Origin: Acidimicrobiales bacterium
Lineage (GTDB): Bacteria > Actinomycetota > Acidimicrobiia > Acidimicrobiales > Iamiaceae
DNA length: 64,000 nt
Direction: 5' to 3'
Assembly: GCA_030447445.1 (NCBI GenBank)
Contig: JAUJOW010000003.1
Location: 135,133 to 199,132 of the forward strand
Below are positions 34,226-42,523 of the stretch, piece by piece. Position 1 is the stretch's first letter, and each line of letters opens with the position of its first letter. The position numbers and the translations under genes are program-made. The notes below the pieces were generated by a model, which worked only from the letters and a program-made list of their open reading frames with translations, searched no databases and was not told the origin of the DNA.

Positions 34226-35128
34226 TCACAGGCCCGAGCGGACCAGCTGATCGAGGGCCATGGCACCGAACAGCAGCGTGATGTAGGTGATCGACCACCC
34301 GAACAGGCGCATGGCCCGCTCCGAGGTCGGCTGCCGCAGCAGCCCGACGGCCAGCCAAAGGTAGGCGCCACCCAGGACCACCGCCGCCGCCAGGTAGAGG
34401 CCGCCCATCCCCGCCACCGGCGAGAACAGCACGGTCAGCGCCCACAGCAGGACCGTGTAGCCGACGATGCGCACCGCGGTCGTCCGCAGGCTGGCCACGA
34501 CGGGCAGCATCGGGACGTCAGCGGCCCGGTAGTCGTCGCGGTACTTGATGGCGAGGGCCCAGAAGTGCGGTGGGGTCCAGTAGAAGATGATGGCGAACAG
34601 CACCACCGGCGCCCAGGCCAGCTCGCCGGTCACCGAGGTCCAGCCCACGAGGACGGGCACGGCCCCCGCCGCCCCCCCGATCACGATGTTGCTCTTCGAC
34701 GTGCGCTTCAACCACAGCGTGTAGACGAAGACGTAGAAGAGGCAGGCGCTGACCGCCAGCACGGCGCTCAGCAGGTTCACCGTGGTGGCCAGCAGGACGA
34801 AGGCGGCGACCTCGAGGGCGACGGCAAAGGCCAGGGCAGCCGCTGGCTCGATCTCGCCGGTGACGAGCGGCCGGCTCTTGGTGCGCTCCATGACGCTGTC
34901 GATGTCGCGGTCCACGTACATGTTGATGGCGTTGGCGCCACCGGCGGCCAGGGCACCACCGGCCACGGTGGCCAGGACCAGCCAGCCCGAGGGAAGACCA
35001 CGGGCCGCCACCACCTGGGTGGGGACGGTGGTGACGAGCAGCAGCTCGATGATCCGGGGCTTGGTGAGCGCCACGTACGCCCCGATCCGCGAGCGCGCCG
35101 ACGAGCGTCGCGGAGGGGCCAGATGCAC
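34226..35128 (-). CDS. ctaB: Protohaem IX farnesyltransferase (haem O synthase)
   Basis: The 300-residue UbiA-superfamily protein has the two Asp-rich sites NMYVDRDIDSVMERTKSRPL and YRDDYRAADVPMLP that bind Mg and the farnesyl diphosphate. The helix motif FYWTPPHFWALAIKY lies between them. It converts haem b to haem O for the oxidases encoded next to it. It lies 157 bases upstream of the ctaD-like gene in the same direction. Confidence 0.95.
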   Translation of the reverse strand: MHLAPPRRSSARSRIGAYVALTKPRIIELLLVTTVPTQVVAARGLPSGWLVLATVAGGALAAGGANAINMYVDRDIDSVMERTKSRPLVTGEIEPAAALAFAVALEVAAFVLLATTVNLLSAVLAVSACLFYVFVYTLWLKRTSKSNIVIGGAAGAVPVLVGWTSVTGELAWAPVVLFAIIFYWTPPHFWALAIKYRDDYRAADVPMLPVVASLRTTAVRIVGYTVLLWALTVLFSPVAGMGGLYLAAAVVLGGAYLWLAVGLLRQPTSERAMRLFGWSITYITLLFGAMALDQLVRSGL

Positions 35129-35254
35129 CTCCGAACCCTACGGCCGGCCCTGCGGACGAGCCAATGCGGGGCTGCCAAAAGGAAGCGGTCTGACCCTGCG
35201 CCGACAGCCGTGGACCGGTGCCGGCCTACGGCCGGAGCTGAGCCCCCGAGACGG

Positions 35255-35824
35255 TCAACTCGCCACCAGGAGTCCACCCGGGGTCCGCGCCGTGCCGAGC
35301 ATCACCGCAGCGGACCGCATCAACCCGGAGACGACGAGCGCACTGCGCTCCCGGCTGGCCAGATCCCACACCGCCACCGCCGCCACCGGCGCCCTGACCT
35401 GGCCGGCGTCGCGCCGGTCGAGCACCGCTCGGGCCAGCCGGGCCCGCTCCAAGGGCGTGTCGACCCTGGCCAGCACCGCCGGCAGGGCCGCCTCGAGCGC
35501 CTCCGGGTCGTCGTCCTCGACCGCTTCGAGGAACGCGTCCACATCCGGGGTCACCAGGCGGGGTACCCGCACCTGCACCGACGAGTCCAGCCGGGGGAGG
35601 TCCTCCACCATCTCCTCGAAAAGCTCCTCCAGCTCGTGGTCAGCGCACCGAGCCAGCACCCTCGCCGCCGGTCTGGCCAGGCCGGCCAGAAAGGCCTTGG
35701 CCATCTCGCTGTCCGAGGGGCCCTTCTGCACCCCGCAGCAGAACTTGGCCTTCAGCCCGCTGCCGCACCCGCACCGTTGGTTCCGACCCCTGCCTGGCCA
35801 CACCGCCCCCTCTCCCTCCTCCAA
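35255..35824 (-). CDS. SEC-C zinc-motif protein
   Basis: The 189-residue protein carries a SEC-C motif near the start, GRNQRCGCGSGLKAKFCCG, the CxC-x8-CC/H zinc knuckle seen at the end of SecA and in many small proteins. The rest is helical and acidic, with no membrane segment. SEC-C is usually found at C-termini, so its N-terminal position here is slightly unusual. Function is unknown. It and the next gene separate ctaB from ctaA. Confidence 0.8.
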   Translation of the reverse strand: MEEGEGAVWPGRGRNQRCGCGSGLKAKFCCGVQKGPSDSEMAKAFLAGLARPAARVLARCADHELEELFEEMVEDLPRLDSSVQVRVPRLVTPDVDAFLEAVEDDDPEALEAALPAVLARVDTPLERARLARAVLDRRDAGQVRAPVAAVAVWDLASRERSALVVSGLMRSAAVMLGTARTPGGLLVAS

Positions 35825-35893
35825 CGTTCTCCAGAACCGGAAGGTACCGGCCCCGTCGCACCCGCCGACGGACCCTCACGCCATGCCGGGAGA

Positions 35894-36850
35894 TCACGCC
35901 ACCCGCATCTCGGCCACGCCGCTGGTCCTCACCTCGGCGGCGAGCACGGCCAGCTCGGCGACCACCTCGACGCGGCGCCGGGTGAGGTCGAACCAGCCGT
36001 AGCGCAGCGGTCGCCACCCTTCGAGGACGGCCCGGTTGTCACGGGCGTGGTCACGGTCGAAGTCGGCCACCCGGGTGTGCCAGCGGCGACCGTCGGCCTC
36101 GATCAGCACCCGCCCACTGGGGATGGCCACGTCGACCCGCTCCGGTGCCTCGGTGCGCCAGGGCGGCTGGAACTGGCGCACCACACCGGGCACCCCGGCT
36201 TCGGCGAGCACCTCGTGGAGGATCCGCTCGAGCTCGCTCTCGGGTGGGACCCACCCCTCGCTGCGGGACTCGAGCAAGGTCCGCACCACGTCCGAGCCGG
36301 GGAGCCGTCGATGGGCCACGGCCACGAAACGTTCGGAGAGGGCCGCCACCTCGAACCGTCCGGCGGTCACCTCGGCGTCGATCACCCGCCCGAGCTCGGT
36401 GGCATCCACCGAGGGGGCGAGGTCGACGATCGTCTGTGCGACGGTGGTGACCGTGATGTGGTCGACGACGGTGGATTCCACCACCCGGCTGCGCCGGACC
36501 GGGGCCAGGGCGCTGCGGTGCCGGCCGTCGGGGGGCACGGTGATCTCGGGACGGCCTCGACGGAACCCCGGGAGCCGGTGCAGGGCGGCGGCCGACCGGC
36601 CCGAGACGACGGCGTGGGGCACCGAGAGCTGGGCGGCCTTGAGCTGGCGGTGCCACGTCGGGGGGTTGCCGGGGAGGGCGTAGACGGCGGCGGCCAACCG
36701 CAACCAGCGGCCGGCCGCCAGCCGCCGGTCGATCAGGTGCGAGGAGGCCCCGACGGCCAGCGCCTGGCGGCGTGCGAACACGCCGTGCTGGATGCGGGCC
36801 AGGCGTTCGATGGCCCGGTCGACGTGGTGTGCGGTCATGGGTTGCATCAT
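35894..36850 (-). CDS. AbiEi-type winged-helix protein with DUF559-like nuclease-fold C-terminus
   Basis: The 318-residue protein begins with an AbiEi-like region (VDRAIERLARIQHGVFARRQALAVGAS, then GRWLRLAAAVYAL and LPG), seen in type IV antitoxins and related regulators. The C-terminal 110 residues have a Vsr/DUF559-like core: PPESELERILHEVL, RVDVAIPSGRVLIEADGRRWH and FDRDHARDNRAVLEGWRPLRY, with acidic and His positions of a PD-(D/E)XK fold. No toxin gene is adjacent. A paralogue, truncated at its 5' end, lies at 55018-55782. A perfect palindrome lies 53 bases upstream of the start. Confidence 0.8.
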   Translation of the reverse strand: MMQPMTAHHVDRAIERLARIQHGVFARRQALAVGASSHLIDRRLAAGRWLRLAAAVYALPGNPPTWHRQLKAAQLSVPHAVVSGRSAAALHRLPGFRRGRPEITVPPDGRHRSALAPVRRSRVVESTVVDHITVTTVAQTIVDLAPSVDATELGRVIDAEVTAGRFEVAALSERFVAVAHRRLPGSDVVRTLLESRSEGWVPPESELERILHEVLAEAGVPGVVRQFQPPWRTEAPERVDVAIPSGRVLIEADGRRWHTRVADFDRDHARDNRAVLEGWRPLRYGWFDLTRRRVEVVAELAVLAAEVRTSGVAEMRVA

Positions 36851-36902
36851 GGGGAGGCCCTGTGACAGCGGCCGGGTGCGATCCGTCGCCGTGGTTGCCG
36901 GT

Positions 36903-36923
36903 CACCCTCGGAAACCGAGGGTG
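36903..36923. promoter_or_regulatory. Perfect 9-bp palindrome in the divergent AbiEi/ctaA region
   Basis: CACCCTCGG (36903-36911) and CCGAGGGTG (36915-36923) are separated by AAA. The site lies between the divergent starts at 36850 and 37005, so it could be an operator, possibly for the AbiEi-like regulator itself. A terminator is unlikely because no gene ends here. Confidence 0.5.
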
Positions 36924-37004
36924 GGAGCCCCCACGATCCACCAGCGACCCAACCGGCCGGCCCGGCCCGTCGGATGTCGCAGGGTGCCCGTACCATCGGC
37001 GGCG

Positions 37005-37979
37005 ATGTCGCTGCCGTCCGTGGGGCCCGCCACCTACCGCCAGATCACGATGGTGGCGCTCTGGCTGCTCGTGTTCATCGTGGTCACCGGGGGAGCCGTG
37101 CGCCTCACGGGCTCGGGGCTGGGCTGCTCGGACTGGCCCACCTGTGAGGAGGACCGGTTCGTCGCCGCCTTCGACTTCCATCCCATGGTGGAGTTCGTCA
37201 ACCGGGCCATCACCGGGCTGGTGTCAGCGGCCATCGCCGTCGCCGTCCTCGGCTCGCTGCGCCGCACCCCCCGCCGGTCGGATCTGACCGTGCTCTCGCT
37301 CGGTCTCGTGGCCGGGGTGATCGGCCAGATCCTGCTCGGCAAGCTGGTCGTGGAGACCGACCTCAACCCCGTCCTCGTGCAAGGCCACTTCGTGCTGTCG
37401 ATGGTCCTCGTGGCCAACGCCGTGGTCCTGCACCACCGGGCCGGCCTTCCCGACGCACCCGACGTACCGGAGGCACCCGACCTACCCGACGAAATCGGTG
37501 GCCCGATCCGGCCCCTGGCCTCGCTGGCCGTCGCCCTCGCCGCCGTCGTCATCCTCACCGGCACCGTGGTGACCGGCGCCGGGCCCCATGCCGGTGACCT
37601 CGACGCCAAGCGGCTCGATGTGGCCGTCGGCACCGTCGCCCGCATCCACGGGCTGGCCATGGTGGCCTTCCTGGCCGCCGTGCTCGGCACCATCGGGTTG
37701 CTGCGGCGCCGGCGAGCGCCCGCCCCGATCTTCCACCTCGCCCACACGCTGGTCACCGTGCTGGTCCTGCAGGCGGCGGTGGGCTACACCCAGTACTTCA
37801 CCGACGTGCCCCCACTGCTCGTCGGCCTGCACATCCTCGGCGCCTGCCTGGTCTGGGTGGCGGTGCTGCGATTCCGGCTCGGGCTGTCGGCGGTGCCGGG
37901 CCGTCCGCGACAATCGGACCATGGCCAGCCTGGCGGCGCCCACGACCGCACCGGTGGAGACCTGGTCACCCACCGGTGA
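37005..37979 (+). CDS. ctaA: Haem A synthase
   Basis: From the ATG at 37005 the product is 324 residues with eight membrane helices in two pseudo-repeats. Landmarks are GAVRLTGSGLGCSDWPTCE with the disulfide Cys loop, FHPMVEFVNRAITG, a second-half ARIHGLAMVAF and VGLHILGACLVWVAVL with haem-ligand His. It oxidises haem O to haem A, completing the cofactor route begun by CtaB. Its 3' end overlaps clpS by 59 bases. Confidence 0.92.
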   Translation: MSLPSVGPATYRQITMVALWLLVFIVVTGGAVRLTGSGLGCSDWPTCEEDRFVAAFDFHPMVEFVNRAITGLVSAAIAVAVLGSLRRTPRRSDLTVLSLGLVAGVIGQILLGKLVVETDLNPVLVQGHFVLSMVLVANAVVLHHRAGLPDAPDVPEAPDLPDEIGGPIRPLASLAVALAAVVILTGTVVTGAGPHAGDLDAKRLDVAVGTVARIHGLAMVAFLAAVLGTIGLLRRRRAPAPIFHLAHTLVTVLVLQAAVGYTQYFTDVPPLLVGLHILGACLVWVAVLRFRLGLSAVPGRPRQSDHGQPGGAHDRTGGDLVTHR

Positions 37980-38229
37980 CGTCGAGGTCGAACCCGACCT
38001 CCCCTGGATCGTCATCGTCTGGAACGACCCCATCAACCTCATGTCGTACGTGACCTTCGTGCTGCAGAAGCTGTTCGGGTACAGCCTCGAGAAGGCCACC
38101 GCCTTGATGTTGGACGTGCACCACAAGGGCCGGGCGGTGGTGTCGAGCGGTCCCCGGGAGAAGGCCGAGCTCGACGTCTTCCGCCTCCACGAGCACGGCC
38201 TCTGGGCCACGATGACCCAGGACACCTGA
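37921..38229 (+). CDS. clpS: ClpS adaptor of the Clp protease
   Basis: The 102-residue protein has the ClpS core: PWIVIVWNDPINLMSYVTFVLQKLFGYS, with the Asn-Asp substrate pocket, then ALMLDVHHKGRAVVSSGPREKAE. It delivers N-degron proteins with Leu, Phe, Trp or Tyr ends to the Clp ATPase. The coding region begins inside the end of ctaA and is followed after 6 bases by the DUF2017 gene, a pairing common in actinobacteria. Confidence 0.94.
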   Translation: MASLAAPTTAPVETWSPTGDVEVEPDLPWIVIVWNDPINLMSYVTFVLQKLFGYSLEKATALMLDVHHKGRAVVSSGPREKAELDVFRLHEHGLWATMTQDT

Positions 38230-38235
38230 GCGGCC

Positions 38236-38712
38236 GTGGCGCTGTTCCGCCGCCGGGCCCTGTTCGAGCGCCGCCCCGACGGCCGTTTCGCCCTGCACCT
38301 CGGCGCTGACGAGCGGCAGCTCCTGGCCGGGCTGGCCGACCAGCTCGCCGCGCTGCTCGACGGCGAACCCGATGACCCCGCCCTCCGCCGGCTCTTCCCG
38401 GCCGCCTACCACGACGACGCCGAGCGGGAGGCCGAGTGGCAGGTGCTCATGGGCGAGGACCTCCGCAACTCCCGGCGGACCGCCCTCGAGACGCTCCGGG
38501 CCACGGCCACCCGCACGGAGGTCACCGAGGACGAGGTCACGGCGTGGATGCAGGCGGTCAACTCGCTGCGTCTGGTGCTCGGCACCCGCCTCGATGTCAC
38601 CGAGGAGGACACCGGTGACCGTCCCGCCGACGATCCCGATGCCCCCGCCTTCGCCCTCTACGGCTTCCTCAGCTACCTGCTGGACCGCACCGTCGACTCC
38701 CTGTCGCGCTGA
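38236..38712 (+). CDS. DUF2017 family protein
   Basis: The 158-residue protein starts at GTG 38236 and matches the actinobacterial DUF2017 pattern: RRRPDGRFAL-type lead, RRLFPAAYHDDAEREAEW and a helical C-terminus with AWMQAVNSLRLVLGTRLDV and ALYGFLSYLLD. It regularly follows clpS and is thought to act with the Clp adaptor, though its function is not established. It shares an operon with clpS by spacing. Confidence 0.85.
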   Translation: MALFRRRALFERRPDGRFALHLGADERQLLAGLADQLAALLDGEPDDPALRRLFPAAYHDDAEREAEWQVLMGEDLRNSRRTALETLRATATRTEVTEDEVTAWMQAVNSLRLVLGTRLDVTEEDTGDRPADDPDAPAFALYGFLSYLLDRTVDSLSR

Positions 38713-38743
38713 CTCCGGCTCTTCGCCGGCGGCTCGGCCGCGC

Positions 38744-39574
38744 TCAGGCGGCCGGATAGAAGAAGGCGCCGGCCGTGCCCGGCCCGGTGTGGGCGCCGAC
38801 GCTCGGTCCGATCCGGTAGCGCACCATCGCCTTCACCTGCTCGGCGCCGGCCAACCGGGCCTCGAGGGCGGTCCAGAACGGGGCTGCCGCCTTGTCGGCG
38901 ATGCCCACGGCGACCTTGAGCGACTCCCCGGCCAGGGTGACGTAGTCGGCCATGACCGTGGCCGCCTCGTCGACGTCGGTGGCCCTCCCCACCGCCTTGA
39001 TCTCGCCGCCGACGAGCGACAGCACGGGGATGGCCGAGGCCTCGGGCTCCACCTCCACGGCCAGGCGTCCGCCGGCCCGGGCCAGGTCCAGGGCCTGGAC
39101 GACGAAGACGTTGCCCACCTGGGCACCGAGCCTCTCGGCCACCGAAGCGGCCTCGTCGATGGTCGCACCGGCGGCCAACGCCTCGGCCGCCTCCCACACG
39201 CAACAGGCCACCCCGAACGAGGCGGTGCCGGTGTCGACCAGGCGGACCGGCACGGGGCTTCCGCTGGTGGCCACCCGTGCCGAGTTCAGTGTGCCCGACA
39301 TCGCCGAGCCGAGGTGGATGGACAGGATCTCCCTCGCTCCCCGATCGGCGGCCCGGGCGTAGGCCTCGGCGAAGCACCCGGGGCTGGGCTGGGAGGTGGA
39401 CACGGCTGGCGAGGCGTCGGCGAAGCGACCGTAGAAGCCGTCGGCGTCGAGGTCGACACCTTCGGCGTAGTCCACCCCGTCGACGGTGACGGTGAGCGGG
39501 ACCACCTCGACGGCGTAGCGCTCGACGAGCTCGGGGGGCAGTTGGGCGTTGGAGTCGGTGACGATCCCGATCAT
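38744..39574 (-). CDS. DegV-family fatty-acid-binding protein
   Basis: The 276-residue protein has the two-domain DegV fold: IGIVTDSNAQLPPELVERY at the start, TSQPSPGCFAEAY with the Ser that contacts the lipid carboxylate, and ILSIHLGSAMSGTLNSA in the binding site. Homologues (FakB) present fatty acids to the FakA kinase. Its start overlaps the end of plsY by 4 nt, which fits a role in acyl supply for phospholipid synthesis. Confidence 0.9.
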   Translation of the reverse strand: MIGIVTDSNAQLPPELVERYAVEVVPLTVTVDGVDYAEGVDLDADGFYGRFADASPAVSTSQPSPGCFAEAYARAADRGAREILSIHLGSAMSGTLNSARVATSGSPVPVRLVDTGTASFGVACCVWEAAEALAAGATIDEAASVAERLGAQVGNVFVVQALDLARAGGRLAVEVEPEASAIPVLSLVGGEIKAVGRATDVDEAATVMADYVTLAGESLKVAVGIADKAAAPFWTALEARLAGAEQVKAMVRYRIGPSVGAHTGPGTAGAFFYPAA

Positions 39575-40260
39575 GGGAGGACGGCCTCCACCGGCGCCGC
39601 TGGCGCCGCCACCGGAGACCGTGTGGTGGCGAACCGATAGAGGATGACGGCGCTGCTGGCGGCGGCGGCGGCCGGGAGGGCGGCGGTGGGCGGCGGCCCC
39701 CACGCGTTGGGCCAGCGGCGCCACCACCACACCACGCCGGCACCCACCCAGGCGGCCGAGGCGACGGCGGTGGTGGCGAACGCCCGGCGCTTCCATCGGG
39801 GCGAGATGGCGGTGAGGGCGGCCACGCCGAGGTCGATCGGGGTGTAGGCCGGGAAGGTGGCGAGGCACTGCCCGGCGCTGGCGGCCACGCCCTTGCCGCC
39901 CCGGAAGCCACTCCACACCGGGAAGCAGTGCCCGACGACGGCGGACGTGCCGGCCAGGTGGCCACCAGGACCGCCGGCGATGGTCCGCCCGACCAAGGCG
40001 GCGGCCGCCCCCTTGGCCACGTCGGCCGCCATCACGGCGTATCCCCATCGCGGCCCGAGCTGGCCGATGGCGTTGGCGGCGCCCGGGTTGCCGCTGCCGA
40101 CCGAGCGGAGATCGGTCGAGCCGCCGGTGGCCAGCCGAGCGGCCAGGTCGGCCGACGGCAGTGTGCCGGCGAGGTAGCCGAGGACGGCCGCCCACCCCAT
40201 CCGGGCCCGCTGTCGAGGCCGCCGGCGCGTCGAGCGGGAGCGCCGGGACATCGGGCGCAC
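39571..40260 (-). CDS. plsY: Acyl-phosphate:glycerol-3-phosphate acyltransferase
   Basis: The 229-residue membrane protein shows the three PlsY loops: GSTDLRSVGSGNPGAANA, GHLAGTSAVVGHCFPVWSGFRGGKGVA and a weaker third loop. It makes lysophosphatidic acid from acyl-phosphate. The basic N-terminal 20 residues may be untranslated if a later start (MGWAAVLGYLAG) is used. It is coupled to degV. Confidence 0.9.
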   Translation of the reverse strand: MRPMSRRSRSTRRRPRQRARMGWAAVLGYLAGTLPSADLAARLATGGSTDLRSVGSGNPGAANAIGQLGPRWGYAVMAADVAKGAAAALVGRTIAGGPGGHLAGTSAVVGHCFPVWSGFRGGKGVAASAGQCLATFPAYTPIDLGVAALTAISPRWKRRAFATTAVASAAWVGAGVVWWWRRWPNAWGPPPTAALPAAAAASSAVILYRFATTRSPVAAPAAPVEAVLP

Positions 40261-40364
40261 TGTAGAGGGATGCTGGGCCGCCCAGGGTGCCCGAGCCGCT
40301 CGAACCGCCGTGCCGAGGGCCCGGAGTCGGCTGCTACGGTGGCCGGGCCCTCACTGGGGCTCGA

Positions 40365-40440
40365 GCCCCCATCGTCCAGCGGCCCAGGACGCCGGCCTTT
40401 CAAGCCGGTAACGCGGGTTCGAATCCCGTTGGGGGTACCA
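40365..40440 (+). tRNA. tRNA-Glu (anticodon TTC)
   Basis: The acceptor arms GCCCCCA (40365-40371) and TGGGGGT (40430-40436) pair, the anticodon loop reads CTTTCAA, and the T-loop GGTTCGAATCC is canonical. CCA is encoded at 40438-40440. It is the first of three clustered tRNA genes. Confidence 0.96.
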
Positions 40441-40443
40441 CGA

Positions 40444-40518
40444 GGTCCCGTGGTGCAGTTTGGAGTGCACGCCGGCCTGTCAAGCCGGAGGTCGCGGGTT
40501 CAAATCCCGTCGGGACCG
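40444..40518 (+). tRNA. tRNA-Asp (anticodon GTC)
   Basis: The acceptor arms GGTCCCG (40444-40450) and CGGGACC (40511-40517) pair, the anticodon loop is CTGTCAA, and the T-loop is GGTTCAAATCC. CCA is not encoded. It starts 3 bases after tRNA-Glu, so the two are probably cut from one precursor. Confidence 0.96.
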
Positions 40519-40553
40519 CTCCCGGGCCGCCCTCGGGCGGGACGGTGCAACGA

Positions 40554-40626
40554 GGTCGGGTAGCTCAGTTGGCAGAGCGCGCGCCTGAAAAGCGTGAGGT
40601 CACCGGATCGACGCCGGTCCCGACCA
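40554..40626 (+). tRNA. tRNA-Phe (anticodon GAA)
   Basis: The acceptor arms GGTCGGG (40554-40560) and CCCGACC (40619-40625) pair, the D-arm is TAGCTCAGTTGGCAGAGC, and the anticodon loop CTGAAAA gives GAA. The T-loop GGATCGACGCC is slightly unusual (GGATCGA for GGTTCGA). CCA is not fully encoded. Confidence 0.94.
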
Positions 40627-40680
40627 CCGCGAAGATGTGTGCGAGGCGTCAAGAGGCGTCCGGGCAGAAGGGGGAACCGA

Positions 40681-41058
40681 ATGACCAAGAGCGCAAGCGA
40701 CCTCGTGGCCGAGGCGAAGTCGCAGGTCGAGGGCTTGACTGCGGACGCGGTGCAGGCCGAGCTCGATTCAGGCGACGCCGTTCTCGTCGATCTGCGCGAG
40801 GCCGAGGAGTTGACGGCCAACGGTCGCATACCGGATTCGGTCCACGTGCCCCGCGGCATGCTCGAGTTCCGGGCCGATCCGTCCAGCCCCTACCACCAGG
40901 AGCCATTCGATCCGTCGAAGAGGATCATCCTCCACTGCGCCAGCGGAGGACGGTCTTCGCTCGGAGCGGCCACCCTGCAGGCCATGGGCTACAGCAACGT
41001 CGCCCACCTCGACGGGGGCATCACGGCGTGGAAGGAAGCTGGGAAGCCCATCGAGTGA
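40681..41058 (+). CDS. Rhodanese-like sulfurtransferase
   Basis: The 125-residue single-domain rhodanese starts at ATG 40681, preceded by a GGGGGAA box. It shows AVLVDLREAEELTANGRIPDSVHVPRG and the active loop ILHCASGGRSSL, with a catalytic Cys in a six-residue loop as in small sulfur carriers and thiosulfate sulfurtransferases. The ending HLDGGITAWKEAGKP is typical. The substrate is unknown. Confidence 0.9.
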   Translation: MTKSASDLVAEAKSQVEGLTADAVQAELDSGDAVLVDLREAEELTANGRIPDSVHVPRGMLEFRADPSSPYHQEPFDPSKRIILHCASGGRSSLGAATLQAMGYSNVAHLDGGITAWKEAGKPIE

Positions 41059-41086
41059 GCGACCGCGGAGGCTCGCCGGGCCGGGA

Positions 41087-41454
41087 TCAGATGGTGGTGG
41101 GGTGCCGCGGTTCGTAGAGCATGATCTCGGTCCGCCCGGGAGCACGATCGTCGTGGTGACGCCGAAGCCTTCGTCCTCCGGCTCGCCTCGAACCTCGATG
41201 CCTTTGTTGCGGAGGTCTTCGATGGTGGCACTGATGTCGTCGCACATGAGGGTGAGCTGATGGCGGGCGCCGCTGTCGAACGTCGGTCCCTCAGCGGGAT
41301 GGATCCCGAGCTCGGCCGGCGGCAGGGCGAAGATGAGCCAGCCGTCGCCGTCGTCGACGTCGACGTCGTCCCAGCCGAAGACGTCCCTGAAGATGGCCCG
41401 TACCGCGTCGGGTTGGGAGGTGTAGAGCAGCGCATGGACCCCGGTGATCGCCAC
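41087..41454 (-). CDS. VOC/glyoxalase-fold protein, frameshifted near its end
   Basis: The reading frame from 41454 gives AITGVHALLYTSQPDAVRAIF, GDGWLIFALPPAELGIHPAEG and HQLTLMCDDISATIEDLRNKG, a single vicinal-oxygen-chelate domain of about 120 residues. At about 41140 the frame leaves the family pattern after TTTIVLPGG. Reading one base off gives EIMLYEPRHPTTI and a stop at 41087-41089, exactly the expected end. I infer a one-base deletion in the GGGCGG run. Function within the VOC superfamily is unknown. Confidence 0.75.
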
Positions 41455-41508
41455 CGCGCATTGTCACACAGGGCGACGGGCGCCGGCCGCTGATGGGGCC
41501 GGGCGAGG

Positions 41509-42086
41509 ATGGGGATGTGGTCGAGGTCGCCGGCGAGGAGATCGCGGGCCCTGTTGGCCGAGCCGCCCGAGCGCTTCGTCGAGTCGCACGGCACGGGTGA
41601 AGGTGTTGAAGGCCGACGGCCGCAAAGAAGAAGCCGCCGCCCTGGCCAAGGCCCGCAAGCCCGCTCGGTTGGTCTGGGTGCTCGGTGCTCTGGCCCGATC
41701 CGACGCCGACGCCGCATCGCAGGCGGTCGAGGCGGCCGACGATCTCGCCGCCGCCCAAGAGGGGGGCGACGGCGACCTGCGGTCGTTGCTCGGCCGGTTC
41801 CGGGATGCGCTGGCTGCGCGAGGTGCAGGAGGTCGCCGCTCGCCGAGCCGAGGAGGCTCGGCGGCGGGCCCAGGCGGCGGTGGAAGAGGCCGAGAGATGG
41901 GCCCGGGAGACCTCGGCCGATCGGGCGGCCGCGGCCCAGGCGGTCAGCGACCTGGAGCAGCAGCGAGCGGCCCTGGAGGACGCGCTGGCCGAGGCCGGTG
42001 GCCGGCTCGAGGCCGCCACGCGGGCCCACGACGAAGCGACCCGCCGTCTCGATGAGGCGCGGAGGCAGCTCGGCGAAGGAACCTGA
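41509..42086 (+). pseudogene. Coiled-coil actinobacterial protein broken by several frameshifts
   Basis: Three consecutive frames join into one family-like protein: ALLAEPPERFVES, then ARVKVLKADGRKEEAAALAK with KARKPARLVWVLGALARSD and GDLRSLLGRFRDAL, then VQEVAARRAEEARRRAQAA and a long Ala/Glu/Arg coiled coil ending RRLDEARRQLGEGT. The order matches a widespread actinobacterial protein of unknown role that begins LYALPPERFVxARDARV. At least two, probably three, single-base shifts separate the parts. Because neighbouring genes show the same damage, sequence error is more likely than true decay. Confidence 0.6.
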
Positions 42087-42110
42087 GAGTGCCGCGAGCG
42101 ACGGCCGGTG

Positions 42111-42446
42111 CTAGTGGATGACCGAGGCGATGCCGGTGGCCACGCCCATGCCGGCCACAAGCGCCCCCGCCATCCACACCGTCTGTTGCCGCAGCCGGTC
42201 GTACAACTCGGCCCGCAGCGCTGAAGTGTCGGTCCGCTGCGCTGCGATGTCGCTGCGCAGCTCGGCCTTCATGTCCGCCATCTCGGCCCGGACCTCGGAG
42301 AGCTCGGCACGGACGAACTCCTTGGTGACCGGTTGATCGAGCTCTCGGGCCGGGAACTGGGAGAGCAAGGCCTCCGCTTCTTCCTCCCCGAGCATCGGGG
42401 CGAGCGTCACGTAGATGGAACTGCGGTGCTTCTCGGACAACGCCAC
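42111..42446 (-). CDS. Small coiled-coil membrane protein
   Basis: The 111-residue protein has a soluble N-terminus (MLGEEEAEALLSQFP), a central coiled coil (FVRAELSEVRAEMADMKAEL, AALRAELYDRLRQQ-like) and one C-terminal membrane helix (VWMAGALVAGMGVATGIASVI). This layout is seen in DUF1640-like anchored coiled-coil proteins. Function is unknown. Confidence 0.75.
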   Translation of the reverse strand: MALSEKHRSSIYVTLAPMLGEEEAEALLSQFPARELDQPVTKEFVRAELSEVRAEMADMKAELRSDIAAQRTDTSALRAELYDRLRQQTVWMAGALVAGMGVATGIASVIH

Positions 42447-42523
42447 GAGGTCTCCTCGGGGACGGCTGCTGCCGGGGGAAGCGTTCCCGGATCGTAGCCG
42501 CCTCGGTCACGGCGACGACCGGG

